The notes under the pieces: generated by a model
The model's database searches: none
The model's input: only the letters and a program-made list of their open reading frames with translations
What the model was told of the DNA's origin: nothing
Assembly: GCA_002441125.1 (NCBI GenBank)
Contig: DJVI01000002.1
Span: forward strand, 18,881 to 26,435
Direction of reading: 5' to 3'
DNA from: Caldifarciminota bacterium UBA6260
GTDB taxonomy: Bacteria > Hydrothermota > 32-111
DNA: 7,555 nucleotides
Part shown: piece after piece, positions 1 to 6,106 of the stretch
Layout of the letters: each line of letters starts with the position of its first letter
How positions within the stretch are numbered: position 1 is the first letter of the stretch
Translations under genes and position numbers: made by a program

Positions 1-731
1 CCATCAGCCTTTATATCAAACTTTTCTCCACTCTTCTTATCTTTTATACTCATAGATTCAATCTTGTTATCTCCATTTATACTTAAAATTTCAGAATTGT
101 AATATACTTTTATATTGGAATTTTGAAACAGTCTTTCCTGTAAAATCTTTTCAGCTGTAAGATAAGGTAGATCTTGAACGAAAGTTATATCTTTGGTAAA
201 TCTCATCATAAAAAGACCTTCCTCAACAGCAGAGTTTCCTCCTCCCACAATAATAATCTTTTTATCAGCGAATAAAGCACCATCACATGTTGCACAGTAT
301 GATATTCCCTTTCCATGGAACTTTTCACTTCCGGGGACATTCAATCTTCTTGGGGATGCACCTGACGCAATTATTACACTCTTGGCTGTGTAGATTTTAT
401 TTGAAATGTAAACTTTTTTCTCTTTTCCATCAAGTTCCGTTTTTTCAACTTTTTCAAACAAAAATTTTACCCCGAATCTTTTTGCCTGCTCTTCCATTTT
501 CTGTGCAAGTTCATAGCCACCAATTCCATCAGGAAATCCGGGATAATTCTCAATAGTTTCGGTTGTTGATGATTGCCCACCAACTATCAACTCTTCAACA
601 ACAAGAGTGTTCAATCTTGCCCTTCCAGCGTAAATTGCTGCAGAAAGTCCAGCGGGTCCTCCACCGATTATCATAAGATCAAAATTTAAATCTTCAGATA
701 AATTTTTATCTTTTTTAAGATTTAAAATCAT
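1..731 (-). CDS. trxB: Thioredoxin reductase-like flavoprotein, C-terminus cut by window edge
   Basis: FAD-dependent reductase that would pass electrons through a CxxC pair to a thioredoxin-like partner in the cytoplasm. The 243 visible residues hold the FAD-binding GGGPAG (about 23-28), the redox centre CATC followed by DG (146-151), and the second nucleotide fold GGGNSAVEE (163-171). Family proteins are about 305-320 residues, so roughly 65-75 residues of the closing FAD segment lie outside. The ATG at 731 is preceded by GAGGT at good spacing, 7 nt after the stop of the disulfide oxidoreductase gene, so the two are co-translated and probably partners. Odd point: where NADPH-using enzymes carry HRRxxxRA, this protein reads VQDLPYLTA (185-193), with all basic residues lost. 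It may prefer NADH, or belong to the ferredoxin-linked or otherwise divergent reductases. Family assignment is firm; electron donor is unknown. Confidence 0.95.
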   Translation of the reverse strand, partial: MILNLKKDKNLSEDLNFDLMIIGGGPAGLSAAIYAGRARLNTLVVEELIVGGQSSTTETIENYPGFPDGIGGYELAQKMEEQAKRFGVKFLFEKVEKTELDGKEKKVYISNKIYTAKSVIIASGASPRRLNVPGSEKFHGKGISYCATCDGALFADKKIIIVGGGNSAVEEGLFMMRFTKDITFVQDLPYLTAEKILQERLFQNSNIKVYYNSEILSINGDNKIESMSIKDKKSGEKFDIKAD

Positions 732-738
732 AGATACC

Positions 739-1386
739 TCACATTAAAGAATTTAATATCCTTCTTAAAAATTCATTCTCCGGCAATGCACCTTCAAAAC
801 TCTCTTTTTCATTTATGATAACTCTTGGAACAGCTGAAACATCATAACTGTTTGCATAATCATAAAAAGTGTTAGCATCTATCATGTCAGCTTTAATCTT
901 TTCGTTAACCATTGCAAATTTATGTGCTGTTCTAACTGCACCGGGGCAGTATGGACATGAATGTGTTACAAAAACTTTTATATGAACATCTTTATCTATA
1001 GATTTTAAATCCTCTTCTATTGATTCATCTATTGGCACAAAATCGTTTCCAATATCGTTTATATCTTCAATAAAAGATGAAAATTCATACCCGGCAGGTA
1101 TTCCATAATACTTAACTCCCAAATCTTTATCTGCAAGCAAAACTATCGCTGGAGCCATAGTAACATTGTATTTTTTTACCTCTTCAGTATCCTTTTCAAA
1201 ACTATAAACCTTTACTTTTATTCTATCAGAAATATCTTTCAACTCATCAAGAATACTTTTAATATCATCACACATTACACAAAGATTCTTATCATCCGTT
1301 CTGAAAAAAAGGATATTAACATCCTTTTTCATATCTTTATAAAGATTTTTCAAATACTCTCTGTCCTCATTTGATAAAAGTGCCAT
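739..1386 (-). CDS. Protein disulfide oxidoreductase (PDO), two thioredoxin folds
   Basis: This 215-residue protein has the length and two-domain layout of the Pyrococcus/Thermotoga/Aquifex PDO (glutaredoxin-like) family, cytoplasmic thiol-disulfide exchange proteins reduced by a TrxB-type enzyme. The N-terminal unit has a CVMC site at 36-39 and a likely cis-proline at P79 (MAPA). The C-terminal unit has SCPYC with cysteines at 144 and 147, followed by PG, and a cis-proline at P187 (AVPR). The CPYC site is the family hallmark; the N-terminal CVMC is a less usual dipeptide that may tune its redox potential. There is no signal peptide. The start has AAGGAG upstream, 2 nt after the anti-sigma stop, and the reductase gene follows 7 nt downstream. 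This order suggests PDO as the electron carrier that could re-reduce the cysteine-rich anti-sigma factor. Family call is confident; the anti-sigma link is inference. Confidence 0.92.
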   Translation of the reverse strand: MALLSNEDREYLKNLYKDMKKDVNILFFRTDDKNLCVMCDDIKSILDELKDISDRIKVKVYSFEKDTEEVKKYNVTMAPAIVLLADKDLGVKYYGIPAGYEFSSFIEDINDIGNDFVPIDESIEEDLKSIDKDVHIKVFVTHSCPYCPGAVRTAHKFAMVNEKIKADMIDANTFYDYANSYDVSAVPRVIINEKESFEGALPENEFLRRILNSLM

Positions 1387-1388
1387 TT

Positions 1389-1631
1389 TTACTCCTTTTC
1401 AAGTAATTGTTTTATGTTATCGAAGATTCTTTTCTTCTCTTCCTTTTCAAGTGTTTCAAAAGAGTTTTTGCACATCTTTATCACTTTTTCCAAATCTTTA
1501 TACTCTTTTGAACAACTTTTACAACTTTTAAGATGTTCCTTTATTTTTTCACAACAATCTTTCTCAACATCTTTATCTATATACTTACATAAATTTTTCA
1601 AAATAAAATCACAATCTTTTTTAGATTTCAT
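1389..1631 (-). CDS. Zinc-type (ZAS) anti-sigma factor, RsrA-like
   Basis: An 80-residue soluble, charged, helical protein with no membrane segment. It carries the zinc anti-sigma signature H33-x3-C37-x2-C40, with a further cysteine at C7. The C7-x25-H33 spacing equals that recalled for the metal/redox residues of Streptomyces RsrA (C11, H37, C41, C44). Seven cysteines in total (7, 15, 26, 27, 37, 40, 54) is very high for so short a protein. ZAS proteins bind and silence a partner ECF sigma factor; in the redox-responsive subgroup, disulfide formation with loss of zinc releases it. The gene overlaps the 3' end of the sigma gene by 11 nt, typical of translationally coupled sigma/anti-sigma pairs, with AAGGAT about 10 nt before its ATG. 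The anti-sigma role is well supported by motif plus position; redox sensing rather than another signal is inferred from the cysteines and from the PDO/TrxR genes downstream. Confidence 0.85.
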   Translation of the reverse strand: MKSKKDCDFILKNLCKYIDKDVEKDCCEKIKEHLKSCKSCSKEYKDLEKVIKMCKNSFETLEKEEKKRIFDNIKQLLEKE

Positions 1632-2154
1632 CTTTCAACACATCCTTCAACATTAACCTTGCCCTGCGAACTCTTGTTTTCACAGAACCTTCAGAAATTT
1701 TTAAAAGTTTAGAGATCTCTTTTATTGATAATCCATCTATATCTTTCAAGATAACAACTTCTCTATATTTTAAAGGTATTTTTTTTAACCCTCTATTTAC
1801 AATTTCTTTTAACCTTTCAACTCTATCTTTATCCCTTTTTTCATCTTCATCTGAAAAATCCATCTCATCTTCAAGATCAACATAGATCTTCTCTTTTCTA
1901 TACTTTCTTCGTATCTCATTCAAAGATATTGAAATTATATAGGTTAAAAGAGATGAATCACCTTTAAACTGATAATGTTTTTTGAACAACTTGTAAAATG
2001 TTGTTTGAACAATATCGAGTGCGTCATCATGGTTCAAACCAAGTTTTATAGCGTTGTTATAAACATTATCTGAATACAATTTAAAAATTTCAGAGAACGC
2101 TTTTCTATCACCTTTTTTAAATTTACCAATAAGTTCTTTATCTATTAGATCCAT
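1621..2154 (-). CDS. RNA polymerase sigma factor, ECF subfamily
   Basis: This 177-residue protein has the two-domain ECF layout. Region 2 spans about 10-88, including the DALDIVQTTFYKLFKK stretch and a basic segment near 80-88 (NEIRRKYRK). An acidic linker follows at about 92-110, then region 4 (about 114-172) with a helix-turn-helix around EISKLLKISEGSVKTRVRRAR. No region 1.1 or 3 is present. It would direct RNA polymerase to a small stress regulon and be held off by the overlapping anti-sigma factor. The ATG at 2154 is the first usable start after an in-frame TGA, but no Shine-Dalgarno sequence precedes it; instead there is an 11-bp tandem repeat of T runs and GAAAC. The NlpC/P60 gene ends 17 nt upstream, so expression depends on operon read-through or an internal promoter I could not identify. 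The signal and target promoters are not visible here. Confidence 0.93.
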   Translation of the reverse strand: MDLIDKELIGKFKKGDRKAFSEIFKLYSDNVYNNAIKLGLNHDDALDIVQTTFYKLFKKHYQFKGDSSLLTYIISISLNEIRRKYRKEKIYVDLEDEMDFSDEDEKRDKDRVERLKEIVNRGLKKIPLKYREVVILKDIDGLSIKEISKLLKISEGSVKTRVRRARLMLKDVLKDEI

Positions 2155-2157
2155 AGA

Positions 2158-2179
2158 GTTTCAAAAAAGTTTCAAAAAA
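2158..2179 (-). repeat. 11-bp tandem repeat in the leader of the sigma gene
   Basis: Two perfect back-to-back copies of GTTTCAAAAAA (plus strand), at 2158-2168 and 2169-2179. On the coding strand this reads as two TTTTTTGAAAC units ending just before the sigma ATG. The repeat includes the TGA stop of the upstream hydrolase gene and occupies the place where a ribosome binding site would be expected. Its role is unknown; low complexity in AT-rich DNA is a possible explanation. Confidence 0.75.
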
Positions 2180-2603
2180 AGAATGTGAAATATCCCCTTA
2201 TTTTATTTTTATACCATTTTTCTGAAAGTTTATCTATGGTGACACCTTTTATAGTTGATGAATGTATAAATTTGTTCCCACCAATTAAAATTCCAACATG
2301 TAAAGGATCGTTGAATGTAACTATATCACCTATTTTTGGATTTTTCACTCTAAGTGCAGCATTTTCCATCTCAGATACTGTCCTTGGAATTAACAAACCA
2401 TTTTTCTTGTATACGAATTGAACAAAACCAGAGCAATCAAAACCGTTAGGGTCAGTGCCACCATATTTATATCTTACCCCCATATATTTTTTAGCATCAG
2501 AAACTAAACTTCTTCTTACATTAGAAATTCCCCTCTTTTGAGGGGAAACACAACCTGATAACACAAGAAAAAATATTATTGTAGTTAAGATTATCTTTTT
2601 CAT
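2172..2603 (-). CDS. NlpC/P60-family cell-wall hydrolase, lipoprotein
   Basis: A 143-residue predicted lipoprotein. It has a basic, hydrophobic signal with lipobox LSGC (lipidated Cys18), followed by a single NlpC/P60 domain. The catalytic triad is visible: C57 in FDCSGF, H102 in LHVGI and H114 in FIHSS. The 12-residue gap between the two histidines matches enzymes such as E. coli Spr/MepS. These are papain-like peptidases that cut peptide stems of peptidoglycan, here probably from the periplasmic face of a membrane. There is no SH3 or LysM targeting domain, so it is a minimal enzyme. Its ATG overlaps the stop of the preceding membrane-protein gene (ATGA), indicating translational coupling, with only a weak AAAAGA-type ribosome site. 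It sits directly before the sigma factor, which ties cell-wall remodelling to the same transcript. Substrate bond specificity cannot be read from sequence. Confidence 0.92.
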   Translation of the reverse strand: MKKIILTTIIFFLVLSGCVSPQKRGISNVRRSLVSDAKKYMGVRYKYGGTDPNGFDCSGFVQFVYKKNGLLIPRTVSEMENAALRVKNPKIGDIVTFNDPLHVGILIGGNKFIHSSTIKGVTIDKLSEKWYKNKIRGYFTFFF

Positions 2604-3052
2604 ATCTTTTTCATTGTTAAAATGTAGAATGAAAAAACGATGTAAACAAATAATAAAACAAGAACAGCAAAATAAGGTATAAGAAAGTCAATTTCAAGAA
2701 CAATCATGCTATCCGGAGGAGAGACTTGTTTTTTTAAATCATAATAAAGCAAAATCATTGATGCAAAACCTGCGATGGAAAAAATTGTTGTTAGAAAAAT
2801 CATCAACCTGTTGTGTATAAATGAAATTAACAAAGACAAAAATGTAAGTATCAAAACTAAAGATGCATATCTGTTAGGTTCAGTTTTTTGCTCTTCTCCA
2901 TTGTAATCAATAGTTTTACCACCTGTTGCGAGTTCAAATCCTGTAAATTCGTATAATTTCTGGTTATTACACTTAATATCGACGAAAGGGAAAAAGAAAA
3001 GTATTATAATTATAACAAAAATTATTCCTTTTAATTTTGCTATCTCTTTCAT
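2600..3052 (-). CDS. Small integral membrane protein with four predicted helices
   Basis: I chose the ATG at 3052 (150 residues) because AAGGA lies at ideal spacing and the previous gene stops only 1 nt away. A longer reading from 3115 would overlap that gene and add an unlikely N-terminus. Predicted membrane helices lie at about 9-23, 62-79, 83-103 and 121-146. Between helices 1 and 2 is a polar loop of about 38 residues containing PFVDIKC and FTGFELATGG. I recall similar 'C...TG.xLATG' loops in small uncharacterised bacterial membrane proteins, but no function comes with them. It overlaps the NlpC/P60 gene by 4 nt (ATGA) and is probably an inner-membrane partner of the flanking lipoproteins. 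No enzyme motif is visible. Confidence 0.82.
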   Translation of the reverse strand: MKEIAKLKGIIFVIIIILFFFPFVDIKCNNQKLYEFTGFELATGGKTIDYNGEEQKTEPNRYASLVLILTFLSLLISFIHNRLMIFLTTIFSIAGFASMILLYYDLKKQVSPPDSMIVLEIDFLIPYFAVLVLLFVYIVFSFYILTMKKI

Positions 3053-3053
3053 A

Positions 3054-3560
3054 TTATTTCCTTGGCACATATTTGAAAAAAACTTCAGCATCGTATGTTG
3101 TAATATTCTCATCAACTTTAATTGAATCTACAAGCATAAAAAACTCTTTCTTTTCAGGTGTTGATATAACATAGTAAACATGATCCTTTTTTGCTGAAAA
3201 ATCCATTGAAAATGAATCTGGCATAAGATCACTATCATTTAGTTTCAAAGCATCGTCTAAAGAGATAATACCAAGGTCCATTATGAAGGAATAGGAGTCA
3301 GGAGAAGATATGTTAAGCATTATTGTTGGCATTGGATTCCCAGAAAGATCGAACCAAGGCTCTAAAACAATATCTACATAACTTTCTATACTACCAGTTC
3401 TTTCTACTTCTCCCTTTGCATCAAAGTCAAAATCTATAGGATTTTTTTCACTTTTCCCATAGAATGCTATCATACCGGTTTTTATTGGATTTAAGAAGGA
3501 AAGCAATGAACATGATGTTAAAAGTAAAACTACAAGTGAAATGATAAAAATTTTTTTCAT
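3054..3560 (-). CDS. Small predicted lipoprotein of unknown function
   Basis: First gene of the left operon, 168 residues. It begins with a lysine-led hydrophobic signal and lipobox LLTSC (lipidated Cys17). The remainder is a soluble, mainly beta-strand-like domain rich in Asp, Ser and aromatic residues, with acidic stretches such as DFDFDAKGE. There are no cysteines after the lipobox, no repeats and no recognisable catalytic motif. The start has AGAGGAG at good spacing and follows a clear promoter by about 28 nt. It abuts the membrane-protein gene by 1 nt. Co-transcription with another lipoprotein and a membrane protein suggests an envelope-associated role. I do not recognise the family. Confidence 0.85.
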   Translation of the reverse strand: MKKIFIISLVVLLLTSCSLLSFLNPIKTGMIAFYGKSEKNPIDFDFDAKGEVERTGSIESYVDIVLEPWFDLSGNPMPTIMLNISSPDSYSFIMDLGIISLDDALKLNDSDLMPDSFSMDFSAKKDHVYYVISTPEKKEFFMLVDSIKVDENITTYDAEVFFKYVPRK

Positions 3561-3595
3561 AAAAAACTCCTCTTTTGAATTTTCCCCATAAAAAA

Positions 3596-3623
3596 ACTAT
3601 ACAATAAAAAAATATTAAGTCAA
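3596..3623 (-). promoter_or_regulatory. Housekeeping-type promoter for the left operon
   Basis: On the minus strand, TTGACT (3618-3623) and TATAGT (3596-3601) are separated by 16 bp, close to the sigma-70/sigma-A consensus. The predicted start near 3589 gives a leader of about 28 nt carrying the AGAGGAG ribosome site. It is the only clear promoter found for the seven-gene run. Confidence 0.75.
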
Positions 3624-3819
3624 CTTTCAAATTTTTAATAGTTTTAATTTTATAAAATTCCAAAAACTTAAGAAATCAGTTAAATTACAATAAATAGATA
3701 TTTTCAAAGTTTTGTGAAAGTTAAAACATTTTTGACTATTAAAATTCCTGATGGTTACATTCTATTATGGATTGGGGATTTAAATAATAGAGACAAAAAC
3801 AAATACCTATTAAAAAGTC

Positions 3820-3836
3820 TTCATATTTAATATGAA
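3820..3836. promoter_or_regulatory. Perfect 17-bp palindrome, possible operator
   Basis: TTCATATT and AATATGAA arms (8 bp each) surround a single central base. The symmetry and length fit a dimeric repressor or activator site, about 85 bp upstream of the plus-strand -35 box and about 200 bp from the divergent one. In DNA this AT-rich a chance palindrome is possible, and no regulator gene for it is visible. Confidence 0.35.
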
Positions 3837-3921
3837 AGAAATTTTAACAATAGTGTCTAAAGTAGAGAGTTTGATTTGTAGGATTCTTTAAATAAATAGG
3901 TCAATAGAAGTTTTTTAAATA

Positions 3922-3949
3922 TTGACATCTCAGTTTTTTTTAATATAAT
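3922..3949 (+). promoter_or_regulatory. Consensus promoter for the repeat-protein gene
   Basis: TTGACA (3922-3927) and TATAAT (3944-3949) are exact consensus hexamers with a 16-bp spacer. The predicted start near 3956 leaves a leader of roughly 62 nt with AAGGAG (4008-4013), 5 nt before the ATG. This implies strong constitutive transcription by the main sigma factor. Confidence 0.85.
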
Positions 3950-4018
3950 AAAAGAGGGAGTAAAAAGGTTGGAGTAATGTTAAGGGAATTTCCATAAAAA
4001 AAGTAATAAGGAGTATAA

Positions 4019-6100
4019 ATGAAAAAATTTTCAATTATTCTTTTTATTATTTTGGTTAGTGTTACTCTTTTTTCAATGGGAGTTATGAAAAAAGAGAGCG
4101 AAATAAAAAAAGAAGATTTCTTCAGAGGAAACAATTTCAAACTAACAACTGATAGTTTAAATGTAAGAAGTATAGGAAGACTACCTTGCTTTGACTCTTT
4201 TAAGGATGTTTTTATTGTGGATAGTTTTGCTTATGTTACCACAGATAAAGGATTGATAATACTTAAAATAATTGACCCTGCAAATATAAAACTTATGGGA
4301 TTCTATGAGACTCAAGAAAGTCCAAATAATTTGTTTGTTTCAAATGGCTTTGTTTATCTTGCTGATGGTTACAGTGGACTTAAAGTGATTGATATTTCAG
4401 ATCCAATAAATCCTCAAGAAGTTGGGAATTTTGATACACCTGGTTATACATACAATGTTTATGTTATTAACGACTTAGCATTTCTTGCTGATGGAGAAGG
4501 GGAATTAAGAATATTAGATGTATCGCATCCAACAAGTATAATAGAGATTGGGAGTTATGATGAAGTTGGTACAAATACTGCTAACAGTGTTTTTGTTTCA
4601 GGGAATTATGCTTTTCTATCATACGGTGAAAATGGACTCTTTATTTTCGATATAAGCGATCTTACAACTCCAAAGTACTTAGGAAGATATGATTCTCCAG
4701 GTTTTGCAATTGATGTTTTTGTTTCTGGAAGTTATGCATACCTTGCCGATGCTTCTTATGGGCTTAGAATAATTGATATTTCAGACCCTACAAAACCAAA
4801 TGAAGTTGGGTCTTATGATACACCAGGAGTTGCTAATGGTGTTTTTGTTGACAAATTTGTTTTTATTGCTGATGGAGGTAATGGAATAGTCTGTATTGAT
4901 GCTTCCGATCCATCATCTCCATCATTAGTTGGGTCATATACTACACCAGGATGGGCTCACAATGTGTTTCATTCAGGTGATAATTCTTATGTTGCGTGTG
5001 AATACTATGGTCTCAGGATTATTGATACTGCACATTCACCTTTTAGTGAATTAGGATATTACATTTCTCCAAGTTATTATTATAATGTATATGTGGATGG
5101 AAATATCGCTTATGTCGCTGATGGCGAAAATGGAATTAAATTGCTAAATGTTGAAATTCCTGAAAAAATTTTAGAAATTGGATCTTTCGATACTCCTGGA
5201 TTGGCTTTTAATGTTATAAAATCAGGTAGATATGCATATATCGCTGATGGAAATGGACTCGAAATCGTTGATGTTTCAGATCCAAACAATTTAATCGAAG
5301 TTGGATATTTTGATACTCCTGGTTGGGCTTCCGATCTTTTTATTGATGGGAATTATGCCTATGTAACCGAAGATAACTATGGAATTATTATTATTGATGT
5401 TTCAGATCCAACAAATCCTCAAGAAGTTGGGCATTTTGATACACCTGGTTATCCTGATGCTATTTATGTTTCAGGGAATTATGCTTATATATCAGATTAT
5501 TATTCAGGATTACGAATTTTAGATATATCCAATCATTCAAATCCTGTGGAAGTCGGATACCTTGATACTCCCAAATGTTCTTTAGGATTAGATTTATACT
5601 TTACAGGTAACTATGTTTATCTTGCAACGGAAAATTATGGTTTGAGAATTATAGATGTAACCGACCCTTCAAAGCCTTTTGAGATAGGATGTTATGATTC
5701 AATAAGCAATCTTAGTTGTGTATACGTATTGAACAATTTTGCTTATATAACAAATTCTTCTAACGGATGCAGAGTTATAGATGTAAGTAATCCATCAAAT
5801 CCAATTGAAAGTGGATATTATGTTACTAATGGGGATGCTTGTGGTATTTTTGTCGCTAACGGTTATATCTATTTCACAGATAGAAGTTTTTATATTTTAA
5901 AATTCAGTGAACCAACATCTATTGGAAATTGTTTTAATTATGAAGAAGAAAATAAAAATATCGGTAATGTGAAAAAAATATTTTATTTAGGGCAAAAAGG
6001 AATAAAGAAAACTCTTGAAGGGAAAGATGTGTACGATATTACTGGAAAGAGAATAAAAAATATATCGACCTTACCTTATGGGATATACATAGTCAAATAG
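4019..6100 (+). CDS. Secreted LVIVD-repeat beta-propeller protein with Por-like C-terminal tail
   Basis: A 693-residue protein with an N-terminal signal (hydrophobic 4-19) and no lipobox cysteine. Residues about 58-640 form roughly 14 tandem units of about 42 residues. Their pattern is: FVSGNYAYLAD, four to five variable residues, GLRIIDISDP, then EVGSYDTPG. This is the LVIVD repeat, thought to build beta-propeller blades; 14 units could make two seven-bladed propellers. Several units carry Asp/Gly-rich turns. The last 36 residues (658-693) contain VYDITGKRI and end in LPYGIYIVK, resembling type IX (Por) secretion sorting domains, so export to the cell surface is likely if the organism has that system. 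The gene stands alone with its own consensus promoter and strong AAGGAG. No enzymatic residues are recognisable; a binding or surface-display role is inferred. Confidence 0.93.
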   Translation: MKKFSIILFIILVSVTLFSMGVMKKESEIKKEDFFRGNNFKLTTDSLNVRSIGRLPCFDSFKDVFIVDSFAYVTTDKGLIILKIIDPANIKLMGFYETQESPNNLFVSNGFVYLADGYSGLKVIDISDPINPQEVGNFDTPGYTYNVYVINDLAFLADGEGELRILDVSHPTSIIEIGSYDEVGTNTANSVFVSGNYAFLSYGENGLFIFDISDLTTPKYLGRYDSPGFAIDVFVSGSYAYLADASYGLRIIDISDPTKPNEVGSYDTPGVANGVFVDKFVFIADGGNGIVCIDASDPSSPSLVGSYTTPGWAHNVFHSGDNSYVACEYYGLRIIDTAHSPFSELGYYISPSYYYNVYVDGNIAYVADGENGIKLLNVEIPEKILEIGSFDTPGLAFNVIKSGRYAYIADGNGLEIVDVSDPNNLIEVGYFDTPGWASDLFIDGNYAYVTEDNYGIIIIDVSDPTNPQEVGHFDTPGYPDAIYVSGNYAYISDYYSGLRILDISNHSNPVEVGYLDTPKCSLGLDLYFTGNYVYLATENYGLRIIDVTDPSKPFEIGCYDSISNLSCVYVLNNFAYITNSSNGCRVIDVSNPSNPIESGYYVTNGDACGIFVANGYIYFTDRSFYILKFSEPTSIGNCFNYEEENKNIGNVKKIFYLGQKGIKKTLEGKDVYDITGKRIKNISTLPYGIYIVK

Positions 6101-6106
6101 AATAAT

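Larger units (their letters stand above)
3561..4018. other. Divergent intergenic control region, 458 bp
   Basis: Very AT-rich and without a credible coding region. It holds the minus-strand promoter at 3596-3623, a perfect palindrome at 3820-3836, the plus-strand promoter at 3922-3949 and the ribosome site of the repeat protein at 4008-4013. Between about 3630 and 3815 I see no RNA gene, terminator or recognisable gene remnant. Confidence 0.7.

Noticed and set aside
193..556. Two small plus-strand open frames
   Set aside because: They lie opposite the clearly conserved thioredoxin reductase and show no family features or start signals.
2150..2179. GAAACTT within the 11-bp tandem repeat as an ECF -35 box for sigma autoregulation
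   Set aside because: With normal spacing the -10 element would fall on or inside the start codon, so the transcript would lack the proper start.
2274..2279. GGGAAC on the minus strand, resembling an ECF-type -35 element upstream of the sigma gene
   Set aside because: It encodes the GN of the conserved GGNKFIHSS segment of the NlpC/P60 enzyme, and no suitable -10 element lies at the right spacing.
3053..3115. Longer N-terminus for the small membrane protein starting at 3115
   Set aside because: It would overlap the lipoprotein gene by about 60 nt and adds a polar segment before the natural signal-like helix; the ATG at 3052 has a good ribosome site.
3805..3901. ACCTATT (3805-3811) and AATAGGT (3895-3901) as an inverted repeat bounding a mobile fragment
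   Set aside because: Only 7 bp in very AT-rich DNA, with no transposase or target duplication; likely chance.
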